Of a stretch of 64,000 nt of DNA, positions 46,401 through 57,388 are shown one piece after another (position 1 is the first letter of the stretch; each line of letters starts with the position of its first letter). The stretch spans positions 1,054,001 through 1,118,000 of the forward strand of contig JACCLO010000001.1 in NCBI GenBank assembly GCA_029448655.1, read 5' to 3'. A model generated the notes under the pieces. The model saw only the letters and a program-made list of their open reading frames with translations. It had not been told where the DNA came from and ran no database searches. The stretch comes from Wolfiporia cocos (lineage: Eukaryota; Basidiomycota; Agaricomycetes; Polyporales; Phaeolaceae). The position numbers were made by a program, and so were the translations under genes.

Positions 46401-47137
46401 TTCGTCTGCCTGGAGCCGTTTGATCCTCGGGTTGCCGGACGGGTTGCGGGGTTCACCGGTGGGGGAGATCCCATATGAACGGATCTCACCCAGTTTTCGA
46501 CCGGCCGGAAACGTTCTTCCGGAACCGATGGTACTGACCGACGGGGAGCGGAGTGCTGGCTGTGTAGTGAAGCCGCATCTCCTGCTGCAATGGCATCTGC
46601 CTGGAGGCGCTGCGCCTCCCGCAGGAACCTTGCTCCCATGTCGGCGTTCCACACACCGGTTTGCACCATGGTTGCCGCTACCGTTTGACACCGGAATCCG
46701 AAGTCTGCTGAGGTCGGGTTGGGGGGGAACGCCCACTGCATGGCTAGGGGCGAGTCGATGTGAGCGGGGCTTGCTCCACGAATTGTATTCGACTGTCGTT
46801 CCCTTGCCAGGTAGAAGGCTTCGTTTAACCGTTCTATCCCAGGACCTTGGTCCGCTACCGATGCTCCGTGTGCGAGTGACCGACCGGGGGAGGCTTGTCC
46901 GATCGTTTCGGTGTGGACGGGGGCGATCTCGACGTCAGGGCGGGGGGCGTGGATGCTGTCAGCTACCGAGAGTAGTCCAAAATCTTCGGGGAGGCCGTGC
47001 ATCTGGTAATTCACCCACTGCCCTGGGTGAAACGGGTTGTTCGTGACCGTGGGAGTGCCGCCGGGGGTGCCGCCGGGGAGCGGTATGTGTTCGGGTCGCG
47101 GGTTACGGATGTAGTCGAGGTTGTGCGGAGCGGCCAT
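40403..47137 (-). CDS. Gag-Pol polyprotein of element D with dUTPase before the protease
   Basis: 2244 residues from the ATG at 47137, with no frameshift. The Gag part (about residues 1-780) has capsid-like QWHLSWLRFIWELHQKF and an atypical Cys/His motif CHSCSKTQAEAPGKGC. dUTPase follows (about residues 805-930: AAGYDLHSAE, GRIAPRSGLALKG, GVVDEDYTGRLKVIL, GDRIAQFILE, RRGTQGFGSTG). Then come protease ALIDSGSTGSVIS (about 965), RT with YLDDILVFTE (about 1318), RNase H, integrase (HPGTENTY, CIKCQ, SVDMITGLP, HPQTDGQTE) and a chromodomain-like end (IELEVEWSDGTKTWE). The second catalytic integrase Asp is Asn (SNRGPQF, codon AAC at 41722-41720, residue 1806), which would be expected to abolish integration unless rescued in trans. 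The C-terminus is encoded by the polypurine tract and the LTR. Confidence 0.95.
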   Translation of the reverse strand: MAAPHNLDYIRNPRPEHIPLPGGTPGGTPTVTNNPFHPGQWVNYQMHGLPEDFGLLSVADSIHAPRPDVEIAPVHTETIGQASPGRSLAHGASVADQGPGIERLNEAFYLARERQSNTIRGASPAHIDSPLAMQWAFPPNPTSADFGFRCQTVAATMVQTGVWNADMGARFLREAQRLQADAIAAGDAASLHSQHSAPRRSVPSVPEERFRPVENWVRSVHMGSPPPVNPATRPATRGSNGSRQTNPFLPGYTPPVLTPQVPFSVMAAQPPVPPSVAPRTAHVNTWRAAPLPGTRASMWRPEKLASSQWDAYSMLPELQPDPRYKSKVREPEPFTGENFIAWVMRLKLYIDDNRPLLFTDSKKIGTAISLIRGPKVDAWVTAFTREHYRDGQWHLSWLRFIWELHQKFDDPDLEKKSAVAAEKLSMTIGKGEEYFQELERLLSEAKYDKENQIVHRWVTSAIPKEIYTAVHSAFIAATVNDKSQRGYNVSIPEDYESWKQAILRTDNAMRRLRDEEKLRHGRDTSKGVADKGKGRATTSSSGTTRSEPTAEERANLLKRKCHSCSKTQAEAPGKGCNKPVWHQPNWKPRAATSGGNTGAGPSQPARTRQAVEAPPAEKVLGEVSQEDFVRMVSAWAKENPEAAKEAGFTQVRPLSNNKFSVLEIEEPVNISISDSATEGNKPVDGLYGLGTGAPIFDYISVPRSVDLAPGDDDGASTCSDDSFVTASEEPPTGAWREDKTVLNSSSINVNYVPMDVDPVVDSDVQMADASKPTVQKKTEKKMRRRRAKKKAVTLDIYLDHPRAIPPERKSEGAAGYDLHSAEEVVIPNGKRITVDTGIMIRMPPGVYGRIAPRSGLALKGVDVEAGVVDEDYTGRLKVILNNQTGTDYQVEYGDRIAQFILECNMTPDTRIVKSIRETRRGTQGFGSTGEKLRGNVVVIQTGKRGRQIEVPITLHRPDGRALFTKALIDSGSTGSVISRAYVEEHKLEQLPLDRPVKLYNADGSTNAAGKMTHYVELQIQIDTHLETRKFHVTELSSADIFLGFDWLEDHNPTIDWKKRRITFTCDCEHEQIEDGDHIYYIFADAWLRNREECRADIAERVRATKATEIAIATGKTTEAKTFEEVVPEYLHEFEDVFKETEFDQLPERRPWDHAIELLPNSEPYAGKIYALSPREQEALDDFLEEQLLTGRIRPSKSPWGAPFFFVKKKDGKLRPIQDYRKLNQMTKKNRYPLPLITELLNKLKRAKYFSKLDIRWGYTNVRIKEGDEEKAAFITNRGLYEPLVMFFGMCNAPGTFQTLMNDIFRDLIMTGKVIVYLDDILVFTETEAEHKEILRKVLLVLRQNKLTCKPEKCEFMKSEVEYLGHIISHGEIRMDPAKVAAVAEWPAPRNKKEVQSFIGFANFYRRFIPKFSTVARPLINLTKDTPWQWGTAEQECFDKLKKIFIEAPMLGIPNDDDPFRIEADSSDFATGACLMQKQDGVWKPIAYQSKTMLPAERNYEIYDRELLAIMRALDEWRHFVMGGKHPVEVLTDHKNLEYFKTPQKINPRQARWMTELAEYDLQLMHIPGKTNGRADGLSRRSDHGNDKDHLEGQVVLKPHLFVQDSAERLRSSFYTVVKGITHDEVKERVKAEAALYDGKEGVEVGETTEDGLRYRRGRLIIPRDEELIGKIISSFHDTVSAGHPGTENTYTAIHRHYWWPKMRSDIRQYVKACIKCQAAKPDRSKRAAPLNPNPTPTHNWENISVDMITGLPTSKGRDAIIVVVDMKSKDYIAVPTTTKLSAEGWANIFIDKVYTQHGLPKKVFSNRGPQFVAEFIKDVYRRLGIQGNPSTAFHPQTDGQTERMNQELEVYLRLFINDTHTNWPDLLPLASFAYKTHVHSSTGYSPFYLTHGYHPFTGVEAPEQEEGVARDWVEHMHTISKLASQNLEKAKLRMKEYYDRKRASPLSYSEGDLVWVDGRNINMGHPTKKLDSKRFGPYKVMKKVGHGAYELDLSADMRGIYPVFNEVLLLPYTPPAFPNQDHSKVTESNDVRRPLRILESREDRGRIELEVEWSDGTKTWERKRGLNHYQELVTKFFEARPSAPGNQWKNRNTGWDHSDTKWDPEWENFERKAQEMGLRENPKEFIIYDDIDTTLLVKGSIPFYAYEKKLVARNFWFCDPRTRVMQYGIRVGTPIESTIPESIGYWIYPVLNTLQLAYPHICTKTVDHPCHVDQTMYKVIAGRGDTQLEEGVLSQADFLQLACD

Positions 47138-47887
47138 CGTATCGTATGAAGAGTATGTGTATGTGAATGTAGAGTCGTGAATGACAGCGCTACCCGCCCA
47201 CTGTGGATCAGCCTATAGCTGCGATCGGGGTGGTAACTAGAAACTGTCTTTCCACTCTATTCAGGAACCACCTCTTTTCGGAGATGTGCCAAGAAACGCC
47301 GAGGGGTTTTCTTCCCTCAGCCGGCGAGAAATTCCTGCCTCCGAAACCTCGTCCAGCCCCAAAGCTAATTCGGGATACCGGGGGCACGGGATCTAAACCC
47401 TTGTGATGGAGGGTCTAAAAGTCTATCGTAGAGGGCCAAGTGGCCGTATGTGTGAGCTGTGTCGCGCTCCTTCAGCCGCCTTGTGGGGCGCTGGGTTGTA
47501 TAGTAACGGGGGGGCGGTAATGCCCGTATAGTGGCGCGGTAATGCGCGTAAATAGGTGCCCAGTGCCTCTGTAATCTGCCGTAGGGCCCCTTAACGCCTT
47601 TGATTATTTCGCGTTGGGTGCACAATTACTACGGTGGGGTTGTAACCCAAAGCCTTTACGCCGCGTTGCACGACGGTGGCCCAGTAGCTTAGAAGCAACG
47701 GTAGGAGTGGTCCCCTACACGCTGTTCACAAGTGTGATCCCCCAGAACCCTGTCCCTTGTCCCTGGGATACGGGAGGATAAGAGTTTATACACCCGAATC
47801 GACCGAAGTCAATTCGAGGGCGAATGAACAATGCACTTTGCCCCTAGTGCGCCGGGGTTGTTCTGGAATGAACTCAGAACGGGGTGG

Positions 47888-47898
47888 AGACTCGTCTT
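47888..47898 (-). promoter_or_regulatory. self-priming primer-binding site of D
   Basis: On the minus strand AAGACGAGTCT begins one base after the 5' LTR and is exactly complementary over 11 nt to AGACTCGTCTT in the LTR (48003-47993, minus strand), which lies about 32 nt downstream of TATATA. The sequence differs from that of A and B, but length and position are the same. Confidence 0.82.
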
Positions 47899-47899
47899 A

Positions 47900-48270
47900 T
47901 GACACAAGCGTATTCTCAAGCAACTACTCAGGGGAATATTACTCGCGTGAAAGCGTATTCCTAGTCTGAGGCTACTCAAGGCAACAAAGGCCAAGACGAG
48001 TCTGGGGTGCTCCCTGCTCGTCTGGCTGGTATATATGCTCGTAGGCTGTTTGTACACGTTTGGCTACTATACAGTATTATGTAAGCTGATAGACCGTTTA
48101 GAGTATGGTAAACCCTATCGTAGGTGTAGAGCCACATCAAGGGTGTCCGGGGTCTGTGTAGGCACGTGTGGGGTGTTCGGGGTCCTTGCACGTGATGCAT
48201 AGGCGGGCGCTTAGATAAGATAAGGGTTATCCCTAGTCGCAAGCTAGTTGGAGAAAATCGGCTTGTGACA
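47900..48270 (-). repeat. 5' LTR of element D
   Basis: 371 bp, apparently identical to 40070-40440. The TATA region is at 48036-48030 on the minus strand. Bases 48276-48959 beyond the target duplication show no recognisable gene. Confidence 0.95.
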
Positions 48271-49047
48271 CATGAATTAATATAGACTTGCACGAATTAG
48301 ACTTCCTTGCTACTGATAATAGCAAGCTCCCCGACACTGAACGGACGGAGCCTGCAGTCCTCGCCGGGTATCCATTCCCAGCTTGCCACGCACTTAGCGA
48401 ATTGATTTGCACTCACAGCACGGATCAATGATTAGTCCGAATGGCAGGATAAATACTCGGCGTGATGCATTGCTGGACAAACCGCACGTAGGGTCTGTGA
48501 GATTGAAAAGTATGCAGGATATGGCGCGCGTATGCTAGCAATCGCTTTGGCGAGTGAGAACGTGAGAAAACCTGTCAAGTACATCGCTCATTAATAATAT
48601 ACGAGGGCTGTTTGCCGGAAGCCAAAGCTCTCTGACACCCACAGTCTCTTTGATAAATGCGCGAACGATATTCAATGTCCGTGGAGCCTCCACATATAGC
48701 AGGCTCCGCCAGATCCGACACTGATATGGGTACATCGCTATGAGTCAGATATTGCTGAGAGCATACCTCCCATGATGATACGGGTCCAGCATACTGGACA
48801 GAGACCTGCTCTACTAAATACACCCTGTCCATTTGTATATATCTAGATTCTAGCTGAACCCCTTTCTCCGAGGGCCAGCGATGAAGATTCGAGACGCCCT
48901 GGAAGCATACAGAAGATGGTTCCTGCGAATTTACGCTCTTATCTCAATGCCCATATTATCTGAAACAGATTCTGCTTCTACGTATTTCTGATAACCCTGA
49001 TCCTGTATTTGTTCTACTGCCTAGGATTATGCATGGTATGTGACATG

Positions 49048-50640
49048 CTAGTTACTCACGGGCTCCTCGTTACAACCAGTATCTTCGATAAATTCGTCAT
49101 CATCGTAGAATGACAAGCTATCTGGAATGTTATGGTCAAGAGGAGCTCCCATATTTCCAACCAACCTGCTTGCAAATTCTATGCTCCCTGACGAATTATC
49201 GGCGCTGGCGCCGATAGTAGTTCCTTCATCAGCTTGCTGTCGCAAATTGAGCATGAACCTCGAGATAATTATCGAAGATATTCTGCTAATATTAGCCAGT
49301 TACAACTTTATCAGCGGAACAGGATACCCACCCTGGTATGAAAGTCGAGATATAGCTCCCCTGGAGCGGACAAGCCATTAGCTAAAGTGAAGATCTAGAT
49401 GGGAATTGTTACTTTTTCGCCTGAAGTATTGATTCGTTCTACCACAGCTTGAGACATGTTCAATAGCAAAAGAACGCTAGATGTGTACGATTATGTCTAG
49501 GCACTGATTAGTGAACACAGAAGCGTACATGAAATATCCGGTACCTGTAACACTCATGTGAATGGATGTTCGACGATATGTGCTTGAATTATCTCACCAT
49601 CTCTAACAATCACAAGAAATAAAGGTTGCTTGATTCGAGCGTCTGACATACGCCTTGCCCATGGGCGTGCATACAGCCATGTCGCACCAATCACAATCAG
49701 ATCTGAGACTACGGCGCATATAAGCGCTACGATGACAACTGTGGAAAATGACATGAGCACAGTGAGTCTATTATGACTTCTTCATTATTTGCATACTTCT
49801 AAAATCATCATCAGATCAGCTCTCCATTTCTAAGTCTGTGGTTTACCTTTTGCGGACACTCGGGGAGAGAGCGCTAGATTGACCGCATACAGGTAGACCA
49901 ACAGCAAGTGCCACATAGGGATGACCTTGAGAGGCATCCATATACTGATGATCGAATGAATTAGTCAGGAACAGGGTTCGTGATGTTGAGGAACGCACAA
50001 TGTCGATTCCAACGGGCACAAGGCCCGTCAGTAAGGATAACAATGCCCAAAGCCAATTGTGTCCCGTCATCGCGTATACACGGAGTGCAGAGAACCCTAA
50101 TAGGATATTATACACATTGCCATCTTGGTGCATGTTGTAAGGCATACCTGCTGCGATGATCACCGACAACATAAACATAACGTCGCGCCCTACAATTACT
50201 AAATCACAGCTAGTGCACCTGCGTGTCAGACACAATTTTGCTATCGATGCCAATATAGGAAGAACGCAACCTCTGCAGGAAGCGTCAGTATCTATTATTC
50301 GCTGCATAAAACAGCTCACCTGATCGGAATCCCAATTGAGTATAACAAAGACGTTGAAGATGGCAGATAGCAAGAGTACATGTCGATTGAACAGAAGAAT
50401 GACGGTAGCTCCTGTCCGGGGATATTTCCAGACAGCGAGAGCCTCGCGGTCAAATGTTATGATGTGTTCGTAGAACACCACCGCTGTTCGTGACTCGTTA
50501 TATTGTGAAACGCATGAATGATTGCGAATTACCGGCAGAAGCAACGTAGCAGTAGTTTCCGATATAACTGACGTGTGGAATGTTATCCAGGATATCAATA
50601 ATAAGCAGCAATAAAGGGACATGAAGAGCATGCCTACCCC
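49048..50640 (-). CDS. DUF6533-type multi-pass membrane protein, copy 2
   Basis: Paralogue of 5770-7330 with the same exon order. The family core VVFYEHIITFDREALAVW and GATVILLFNRHVLLL lies at about 50490-50370. Helices with FSALRVYAMTGHNWLWALL and LTGLVPVGIDIV lie at about 50095-49995, VVIVALICAVVSDLIVIG and PLFLVIVRDG at about 49745-49580, and the tail LNLRQ to SRLVGNMGAPLDHNIPD at 49254-49120. A long frame at 49843-50631 reads through introns and should not be taken as the protein. No obvious inactivating change is seen in the conserved exons. The function of the family is unknown. Confidence 0.7.
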
Positions 50641-53600
50641 AGTGTAAGGATTTCGATTGCTTCTGAGTCAGGAAGACGCGTAGGCGAGGACATCTCGTTA
50701 GTACAGACCGTTTGTCAAAAATAGCGAACAGATGTGTGATGCAGGCGCAAGCTTATATATCCTGTGCGGTAGTGTGCCTTGTCACAAAGCTGTAACGGCT
50801 TTCGCCTTCTCGTACGGACTTCTTCTGTTCCGAGTGTTCATGCGGATCAGCATCCACGCACAGTGCCACCAATCCGCGGCTGTGCGGCTCTGGGGCCGGT
50901 CCGGTAGTAGAGTGGGCGTATGATAGGAATAGACCAGGAATGCTGTCCTGGGTATCGAGATCAAACGCAAGCAATGATTCAGTGTCCTGTCTCCGAGCAC
51001 GATCTTGCCACCAACCGAGGAGTTTGATGCATTCACCCTCTCAAGGGCAATGATGATTCAGAAGCTAAGTATCACCGACGTCTCCTGTATAGTAAAGGGC
51101 TGCGCAAACGGACTGCACTTCTAACGGACTGCTCATCAATGCAGGTTGATAGTTGCAAAGATGCGGATATGAAGTTGGAAAGTATGAATGATTGTAAATA
51201 TGCTGGTATCAACAGATTCTCGGCTGATGGACAGTTCGACGCCGTTAATTGCCTTCCAAGTCAGATTCTCACGAAAATTTAAAGGCCATAAGGACATCTT
51301 CGAAACTTTCCAAGTCTGTCTTTTACGCGGGTCGTGGTGGTGGAACATAATTGTTGTCTGTTGATCGCACCTGGATATCTCATCGGCAAGCGGCATGGGA
51401 TGCACCAGCCTCTGCTTAAGACGATGTCTAGTCAGCTATGATCACAGTCAGATGCGAGTGATGGAAGCCATGGTACATATTTATGGAGAGAACGTGTACG
51501 TTCGAAAGACATATAGTCTGTGAAGCGCGGGAGTCGACGTATCTATCGTGATCTGGGTGCTTTTCGTTGGTCTCCAGGAAACAGGCCACATCGATGCTAT
51601 GATTGTTGCTACATCATACCGCATTACATAGTGATCATCGGAGACCAGCCATGTCACTATGCATGAGAGTAAACGAGTGTAACAGAGATAATTGAGGGTA
51701 CAATCCAATCAAAGTGAAAGTGGAGTGGCTAAGGTGACTCACATGCACGCACTCCAGTCACCTTCAGCCAGTGCCACGTCTCCCACATAGTTACTGCAGT
51801 TGCCAACTGCTAGTCTCCGTGGGTCGGGGTAGGCTTATGCTATTTATCAGAACCAAAACTCTGGCCGGTTGCAGAGTGCTATTCCAGACGTACATTTCTG
51901 TCTCGTACGTAATGTAATGGCGGCGCAGCATAGTACGGTGGCGACAAGCCTTGGGCTCGGCTTGCTGAGAGACTTTCAGCAGGTGTATGATGCTGCTGTA
52001 CTTTTATTGAGTCTCACATTGTGAATAGGTGCTTTCTGAGAGCCATCGCCATTTACCTATTCAATAGACCATGATCCCTATTCCACTGCACCGTACTCAC
52101 TGGACAGGGGATCAAGTGATTGGTAGATGGAGGACACTCTTACACATTAGTACACTGAGCGCAGTGGCGCTTCTGCGGTGAACTGAAATATCTCACCAGC
52201 TCGCCATTCTATGCAGGCAGTCGCTCGCAACCTGCTGCGGTGTGTCGTATCAGCACAGCCCCCAACTATCATGTAAGACAGAGACGTATAACAATCTTAC
52301 GGAAGATCACAGGGCGGCCGATGGGAGGGGTCAGATTCCAGGGGGTCGCAGCAACGCGAGCACTTTCTGCGCGTTCTTCGTCAGCGTGCATGGCCGCGGA
52401 CGACCATCAAAGTACCACCCACCTTGGACACCTGATTCATCTTCCCAATGTTAGCCCAGTTGTACCAATTCCATCGGTACGCCTTCCACGCTGTCCACGG
52501 CTCGCGCTCATCGTCATGGCAGTCCTCATGCGTGGGAAGGCACGCCCGCACGACAACACAGTTCTCTGCACGCCTCGCGGTGCTCCTCCAGCATCTTTCT
52601 GCACCTGCACTGCCCACACGCCCATGGCGCGCTCAAAGAACGCGATCACGTTCTCAATTCCCTTAGCCAGGAGCGAGCGACCGCCAGGCCAGATAGCAGC
52701 GCCGTCGTCCGGTGTCCGCCCGTGCTGACCAGCGTTCTGTACCGCGGCAAGAGCGACCAGAACATCTCCTCGCTGAATAGCGGCCGCCGCTCACCGGCGC
52801 CCGCGCCGGAGCACCGCTCGCATTATCCGCGGCTCTGCTTGTCGTGTATCGCTCTGCGTACAGTTCCGCGAGCTCCTCCTTGGACATTGTCCAGAAGCAG
52901 GTCAAGATCGCCAGCAGGCAGTCTGCGATGCTGAACCAGCGCGGAAGACACGATACGGCGAGGACGGGTCGGGGTAAAGGTGCTGCGGCTATGCGCGATT
53001 GAGGTATGGGTTTTTGATACACTTTGGCGTTGCGCGCACATGCGGATAGAGCAGGCACAGGGGCGAGAAGTAGTCTTGACATAGTCTGGGCGGCAGCATA
53101 AGACGGCAATTGCGTCCTCGCATTCAAAATCGTCGAGTGTCACGGAAAGATAGAACATTGGAACACAGGTGAAAAGAAAGATTGCTGAGACGGCGGTCCC
53201 TACGCGCCACACCCAGACCGAAACGATCGACTGACAATCTTAAGATCCGGTTTGTGTGCGAGATGATGTGGGGCACGGAAGTACGATCGCTGATTTGACC
53301 CTGACACCTGCACATATGCAAGTCGCATGGTGATGCACGTCCAGTGCACCGTCTACAACTACCTACGAGCACGGTTTTTAGAACGTATTCACATTCCCTC
53401 TTGTTACCATTACACGTCGGGAAGATGTGTCATGCACACGCTCCCTTCAGTACGAGGATGCTCAGCTGCATAAGGCGGATTTTCATTGCCTACTCACCTC
53501 AGAGGCTTGCACAGTTCGCATTACATATCATCCGCAAATGACACGAACATGCGAGCGATTCCCTATCTCATGTCAAAAGTACCCCGGTGACGGCGTGCAA

Positions 53601-55264
53601 CAGGCAGGGGCGGGAGTCGGTCGCATGGTACGGGGGACTGCGAGGTCGTATAGGCGCCGTTTCGTGTGTCCCTTGGTTACCTCTAAGTGTACATAAGCAG
53701 TACGGCGGGCGTACAATCGCCTCGCGAGTTTGTAACCAGAACAACATACCCTGGTCCCTGTCCATTGAGGTCGCGTCTCGAGTTCTTCTCGTCGCTTGCC
53801 CGGCTCGGCATGTGCAACTTCAACATCTCAGAACGCGCATCGTAGGCATGCCAGCTCGCTCCAGGACCGCTCTGCAACATGCAAGCCGCAACGGTTCTGC
53901 AAAACATGTCAAGCTCGAAGAGCGACGGCGTGCGAATAGTCCGGTCCGCCAGCATCATCGGCTTGTGGAGGGCCACTGGAGGCTGCCCCAGAACGCCATC
54001 ACTATACGACGCTACGACCTTGGCGCATTCCGCTAGTGGCAACTAGGCAGTGCTCGGCGTGCGTCTAGCCGTAGGCGCGACCCCCATGTACCGTTGCGTG
54101 GAGCAGATAGCACATATCCTGCATGCGACCAGGGGAACATTGTTACTGGCGCAGTGTGACCGTGACCCGCCTCCAGCGCGTCGTTCACCGACCGCGGTGA
54201 CGGCAGTGTATGCAAGACAGCAGGTCCCGCCCCCGCCACTCCCGCGACCATCAGAACAAGGCACAACACGACTTACCTTTCGGACTGGGGCGCGCTCAAC
54301 AACGCGCGTGGCATAACGCGCCTCAACCTAGTCTAAGCCAGAAGCTTAAAGGATCATTAGCATGCACAGCTGTAGTCGGTGCAACTTACCACACAGCCGG
54401 GCCCGGGGCGTAAGCGAGGTGGTAGCGCGGTGTGCACGATGAGCAGGCAGAGACGAGGAGTCGTCGAAAGAAGACCTATGACATGAATGTTCGAAACAGA
54501 AGACACTCACCTCCAACAAGCCGCCACCCGCCACTCCCGACGAGGTCCTTGACGAACGCGACGGCGCTGAACTAACGGAGCTCACAGTCCTCGCCAAACA
54601 TCTAATTCTAGCTCGTCACGTCGAGGAAGCGTTCCCAGAGGCTCTCCTTGTCGGTGGCGAAGTGACACCAGAACTCGCGCAAGCTCGCGCAGCCCTCGAA
54701 GTCGGCGAACGCGTCCTCCTTGGCGTGTATGCGCAGGCCCGTGGGCGCAGCGGACGCAGGCACCGTCGCGTGAGGCACGCACGAGACGTTTGCGTATGCA
54801 CGCGGCGGGAAGGACGCGCGCACGCGGGGCTGCGGTGCGAGGACATGAGCGCGAAGGGGTGGAAGAGGAGTGGAGAGGTGTGGAGCATGTAGGCGGTCCA
54901 GGCGAGTACGAGCGCGGCGAGCTGGAGGATGCGGGAGGCGAGGGGCGCGCACTATGCACAGCAAACCGAATCGCAGTGAGTACAGCTGATCGAGATCAGA
55001 GAACGCTTTCGTGCGCTGTGAGTTCGGCTAGCCCCGAGGCGACGAATCCCGCGCCGGCGGCAGCGCCCGTTTGACGGCCGCAAACGCGCATTGTGGCGCA
55101 CGCCAGTGATTGAGAGCACGAACCGTGCAGAGCAGACAGATGAAGCAGGCGACGGTATTCTGCGGGTGTTCGAGCGTGGGAGGAAATGGAAAAATGGAGT
55201 CGTAGTGGTGATACGAGCATGGGCTTGTTACAGTGGCTTCAATTGCCAACATGAGACGGGATCA

Positions 55265-55597
55265 TGTTGGAATAAACCAGCAGGGGCATACCACTACTCC
55301 ACGGTGGAGTAGTGGTATGCCCCTGCTGGTTTATTCCAACATAAATATAGTCGAAGGCTATATTTACCCACAAGTTATGCAGTAGCCACGTGAGTGGGTA
55401 GCGGCGTTGGGCCGTACTGGTTTTACCAATATTACAACCCGGAGGATGACCTGTGAGGTTTTATGACCACATGGGGGATTGAACCCTTGACCTCTGCCCC
55501 ATAGCCTTCGACTATATTTATGTTGGAATAAACCAGCAGGGGCATACCACTACTCCACGGTGGAATAGTGGTATGCCCCTGCTGGTTTATTCCAACA
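55265..55597. mobile_element. 333-bp element with palindromic 77-bp ends
   Basis: Both ends are copies of one 77-bp palindrome (55265-55341 perfect; 55521-55597 with one change). Each starts TGTTGGAATAAACC and ends GGTTTATTCCAACA. The target duplication GATCA lies at 55260-55264 and 55598-55602. The paralogous locus near 13768 reads GGATCGTGCTGTCC without the insert, an empty site. Inside, a 20-bp inverted repeat (TAAATATAGTCGAAGG) adjoins the palindromes, and the minus strand has a B-box-like GGGTTCAATCCCC. There is no coding capacity. Confidence 0.85.
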
Positions 55598-55737
55598 GAT
55601 CATGCCGTCCGTTCCTGCAGGTGTGTCTTGTTGTCACATGCCAATCTCAAGTCTTTAGGCACAGTACCTTTTCCGATCATCGAGAACATCCCCGAGGCTG
55701 GAAACCCGATGCCTCAGCTAGTAGAAGCCCTACATAC

Positions 55738-56329
55738 TGACACAGACTCACGGTCTGTGTGACTGGCCTATAGCCAGGGTATACCCCAAAGCCTAATGTC
55801 GACATCCCTGCCCATGGTGCAAGGGAGTGATGAGGTGACAAGCCGTCTTCAGTGGCGAAAGGGTCTTCTGTAGGGAGTCACCAAATCCCAGAAAAGAGCC
55901 TGCCCCAGACTAGTGAGTCAAAGACTTAGAGTGGGGCGGCACGGCACACAGATGAGATGAGAGAGAGGGCCTAAGCCCATGTTGCCGAGAATCTTAGAGA
56001 TGAGGTGTAAGCCTCATCTCATCATAACTTATATACATGTGGTTGCTACCTAAGGTACTACCCTAAAGACCTGGCCTGTGCGCAGTATCTACAGTAGTCC
56101 ATGTGATAGGTAACAGCCGTAATGTACATGTAACAAAGTGTGACCATCATGTGGGAAGTGGAGGCGCGCGCTACCCTAAGGTGCTATCTACTAGGTCAAG
56201 TGACTTGTTCGGTATCTAGGAGGCGACATGGAGGTGGCTAGAGTGAAGGGAGAGCCGCGTGCTCAGCGGCGCCCTAGGAATCCAATAGCGAAGGACGTCG
56301 TAGATCCCCCTACAGGGAAATCTGTGACA
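55738..56329 (-). mobile_element. solo LTR, family E, copy 3
   Basis: On the plus strand TGACACAG to TCTGTGACA with exact duplication CATAC at 55733-55737 and 56330-56334. The reverse complement begins TGTCACAGATTTCCCTGTAGGGGG, close to copy 1, and holds the ACATGTATATAAGT promoter block. Flanking bases 55646-55737 and 56335-56631 show no recognisable gene. Confidence 0.9.
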
Positions 56330-56631
56330 CATACAAGCCACTTCGGGCACTAGCTACCAGCATCACCAGTCATGCCTAGAAACCGCCATCCAGTCCAACC
56401 ACACGGTCCACAAACCACAGAGCCACTGAGTCACGTGACCATGACCAGGGTACGGCAAGCCCAGTAGCATCTCCCCTGCTACCTGGACTATACCTCACAC
56501 AACGTATCACACGTAGCAGACTCATGGCTAAGGACCAGTCCACCCAACCAAGCCAAAACCCCTATGCCTCCCATCTCCATGGACTACAGCCATTACCGGC
56601 TACCCGGTCATTATCAACCACGGACTATACG

Positions 56632-57342
56632 TGTTACAGTCATTTTATTTTTCAAACGCTGACAGAACTCACCACTGGGCGAATACGATACAGGGACTTG
56701 TTGTGCAACCAACCCCCTGGCTACTCGTGACTCTACTGGGCGCATCCCCAGTTGTACTAGCATATAGGGCATGTTTCACCTTTGGCAGACCCAACTCTGC
56801 CCCTGTTTCATCTCTATCATTTATTAGCTGACAGATGGCGTTCAACCGCCATCATCATTTCTATCTACCATTTCAGATATATCACTAAATACCTATCAAA
56901 TGTTTGGTACTATAGCGTAGATAGTATCGGTGACATCTGGAACGGACTTGACCCTGAAAACCTAACGTAGTATATAAACTCATGTATTTACTGTCGAGGC
57001 TCTCCACCTTGACCTTGTTGTACAAACAAGAAGTCTTATACTCGTTCTCAAAACGTAGGAAACTACGTTCAGTATTTCTCACTCAAGCAACCGAACGACT
57101 AAGTCCCCGAAGTGCACGCTGACTTCTCGGACTTAGGTAAGTCTTATATTCTATCAGACTTGTGACTTGAACAGATTATATCCTCTAATGCGTATTGGAT
57201 ATTCACCGATCTCCTAGGAACTTCACCTAGGACTTGAAGGCATCTAACGAGTATTTGCCTTGCATACGGCAACAAGCCTACGTGCGGAAGAACGATCTAT
57301 ATTTGTGACTCGAATATACGAATGGGTATTCGACCCGTAACA
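56632..57342 (+). repeat. 5' LTR of element C
   Basis: 711 bp, TGTTACAG to CGACCCGTAACA, homologous to the B LTR. The primer site AAGGTCGAGCT (57344-57354) is intact, but its partner in the LTR has decayed to CACCTTGACCTT, so self-priming would be impaired. Confidence 0.9.
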
Positions 57343-57388
57343 GAAGGTCGAGCTTATCACACCCTCACCTACCACGGTGCAAGGGCAC

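Larger units (their letters stand above)
40070..48270 (-). mobile_element. Ty3/gypsy chromovirus D, complete, minus strand
   Basis: The 371-bp LTRs (40070-40440 and 47900-48270) look identical by eye, with target duplication CATGA at 40065-40069 and 48271-48275. Between them lie a leader of about 760 bp (47138-47899) and one ORF of 2244 codons. The primer site and polypurine tract are in place. No stop or frameshift is seen, so the element inserted recently, but its integrase carries an unusual residue (see the gene). Confidence 0.96.
48960..55645. repeat. segmental duplication, copy 2
   Basis: Diverged copy of about 5640-13835. It contains the second DUF6533 gene and the same unassigned blocks (51130-51790, 52100-55200), in which short ORFs recur in matching positions. 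It lacks the counterpart of about 8580-10650 and the GC microsatellite, and has gained the 333-bp palindromic element at 55265-55597. Confidence 0.8.

Noticed and set aside
49843..50631. Single-exon 262-residue protein
   Set aside because: The frame reads through introns of the DUF6533 gene; the paralogue at 5770-7330 has stops at those places.
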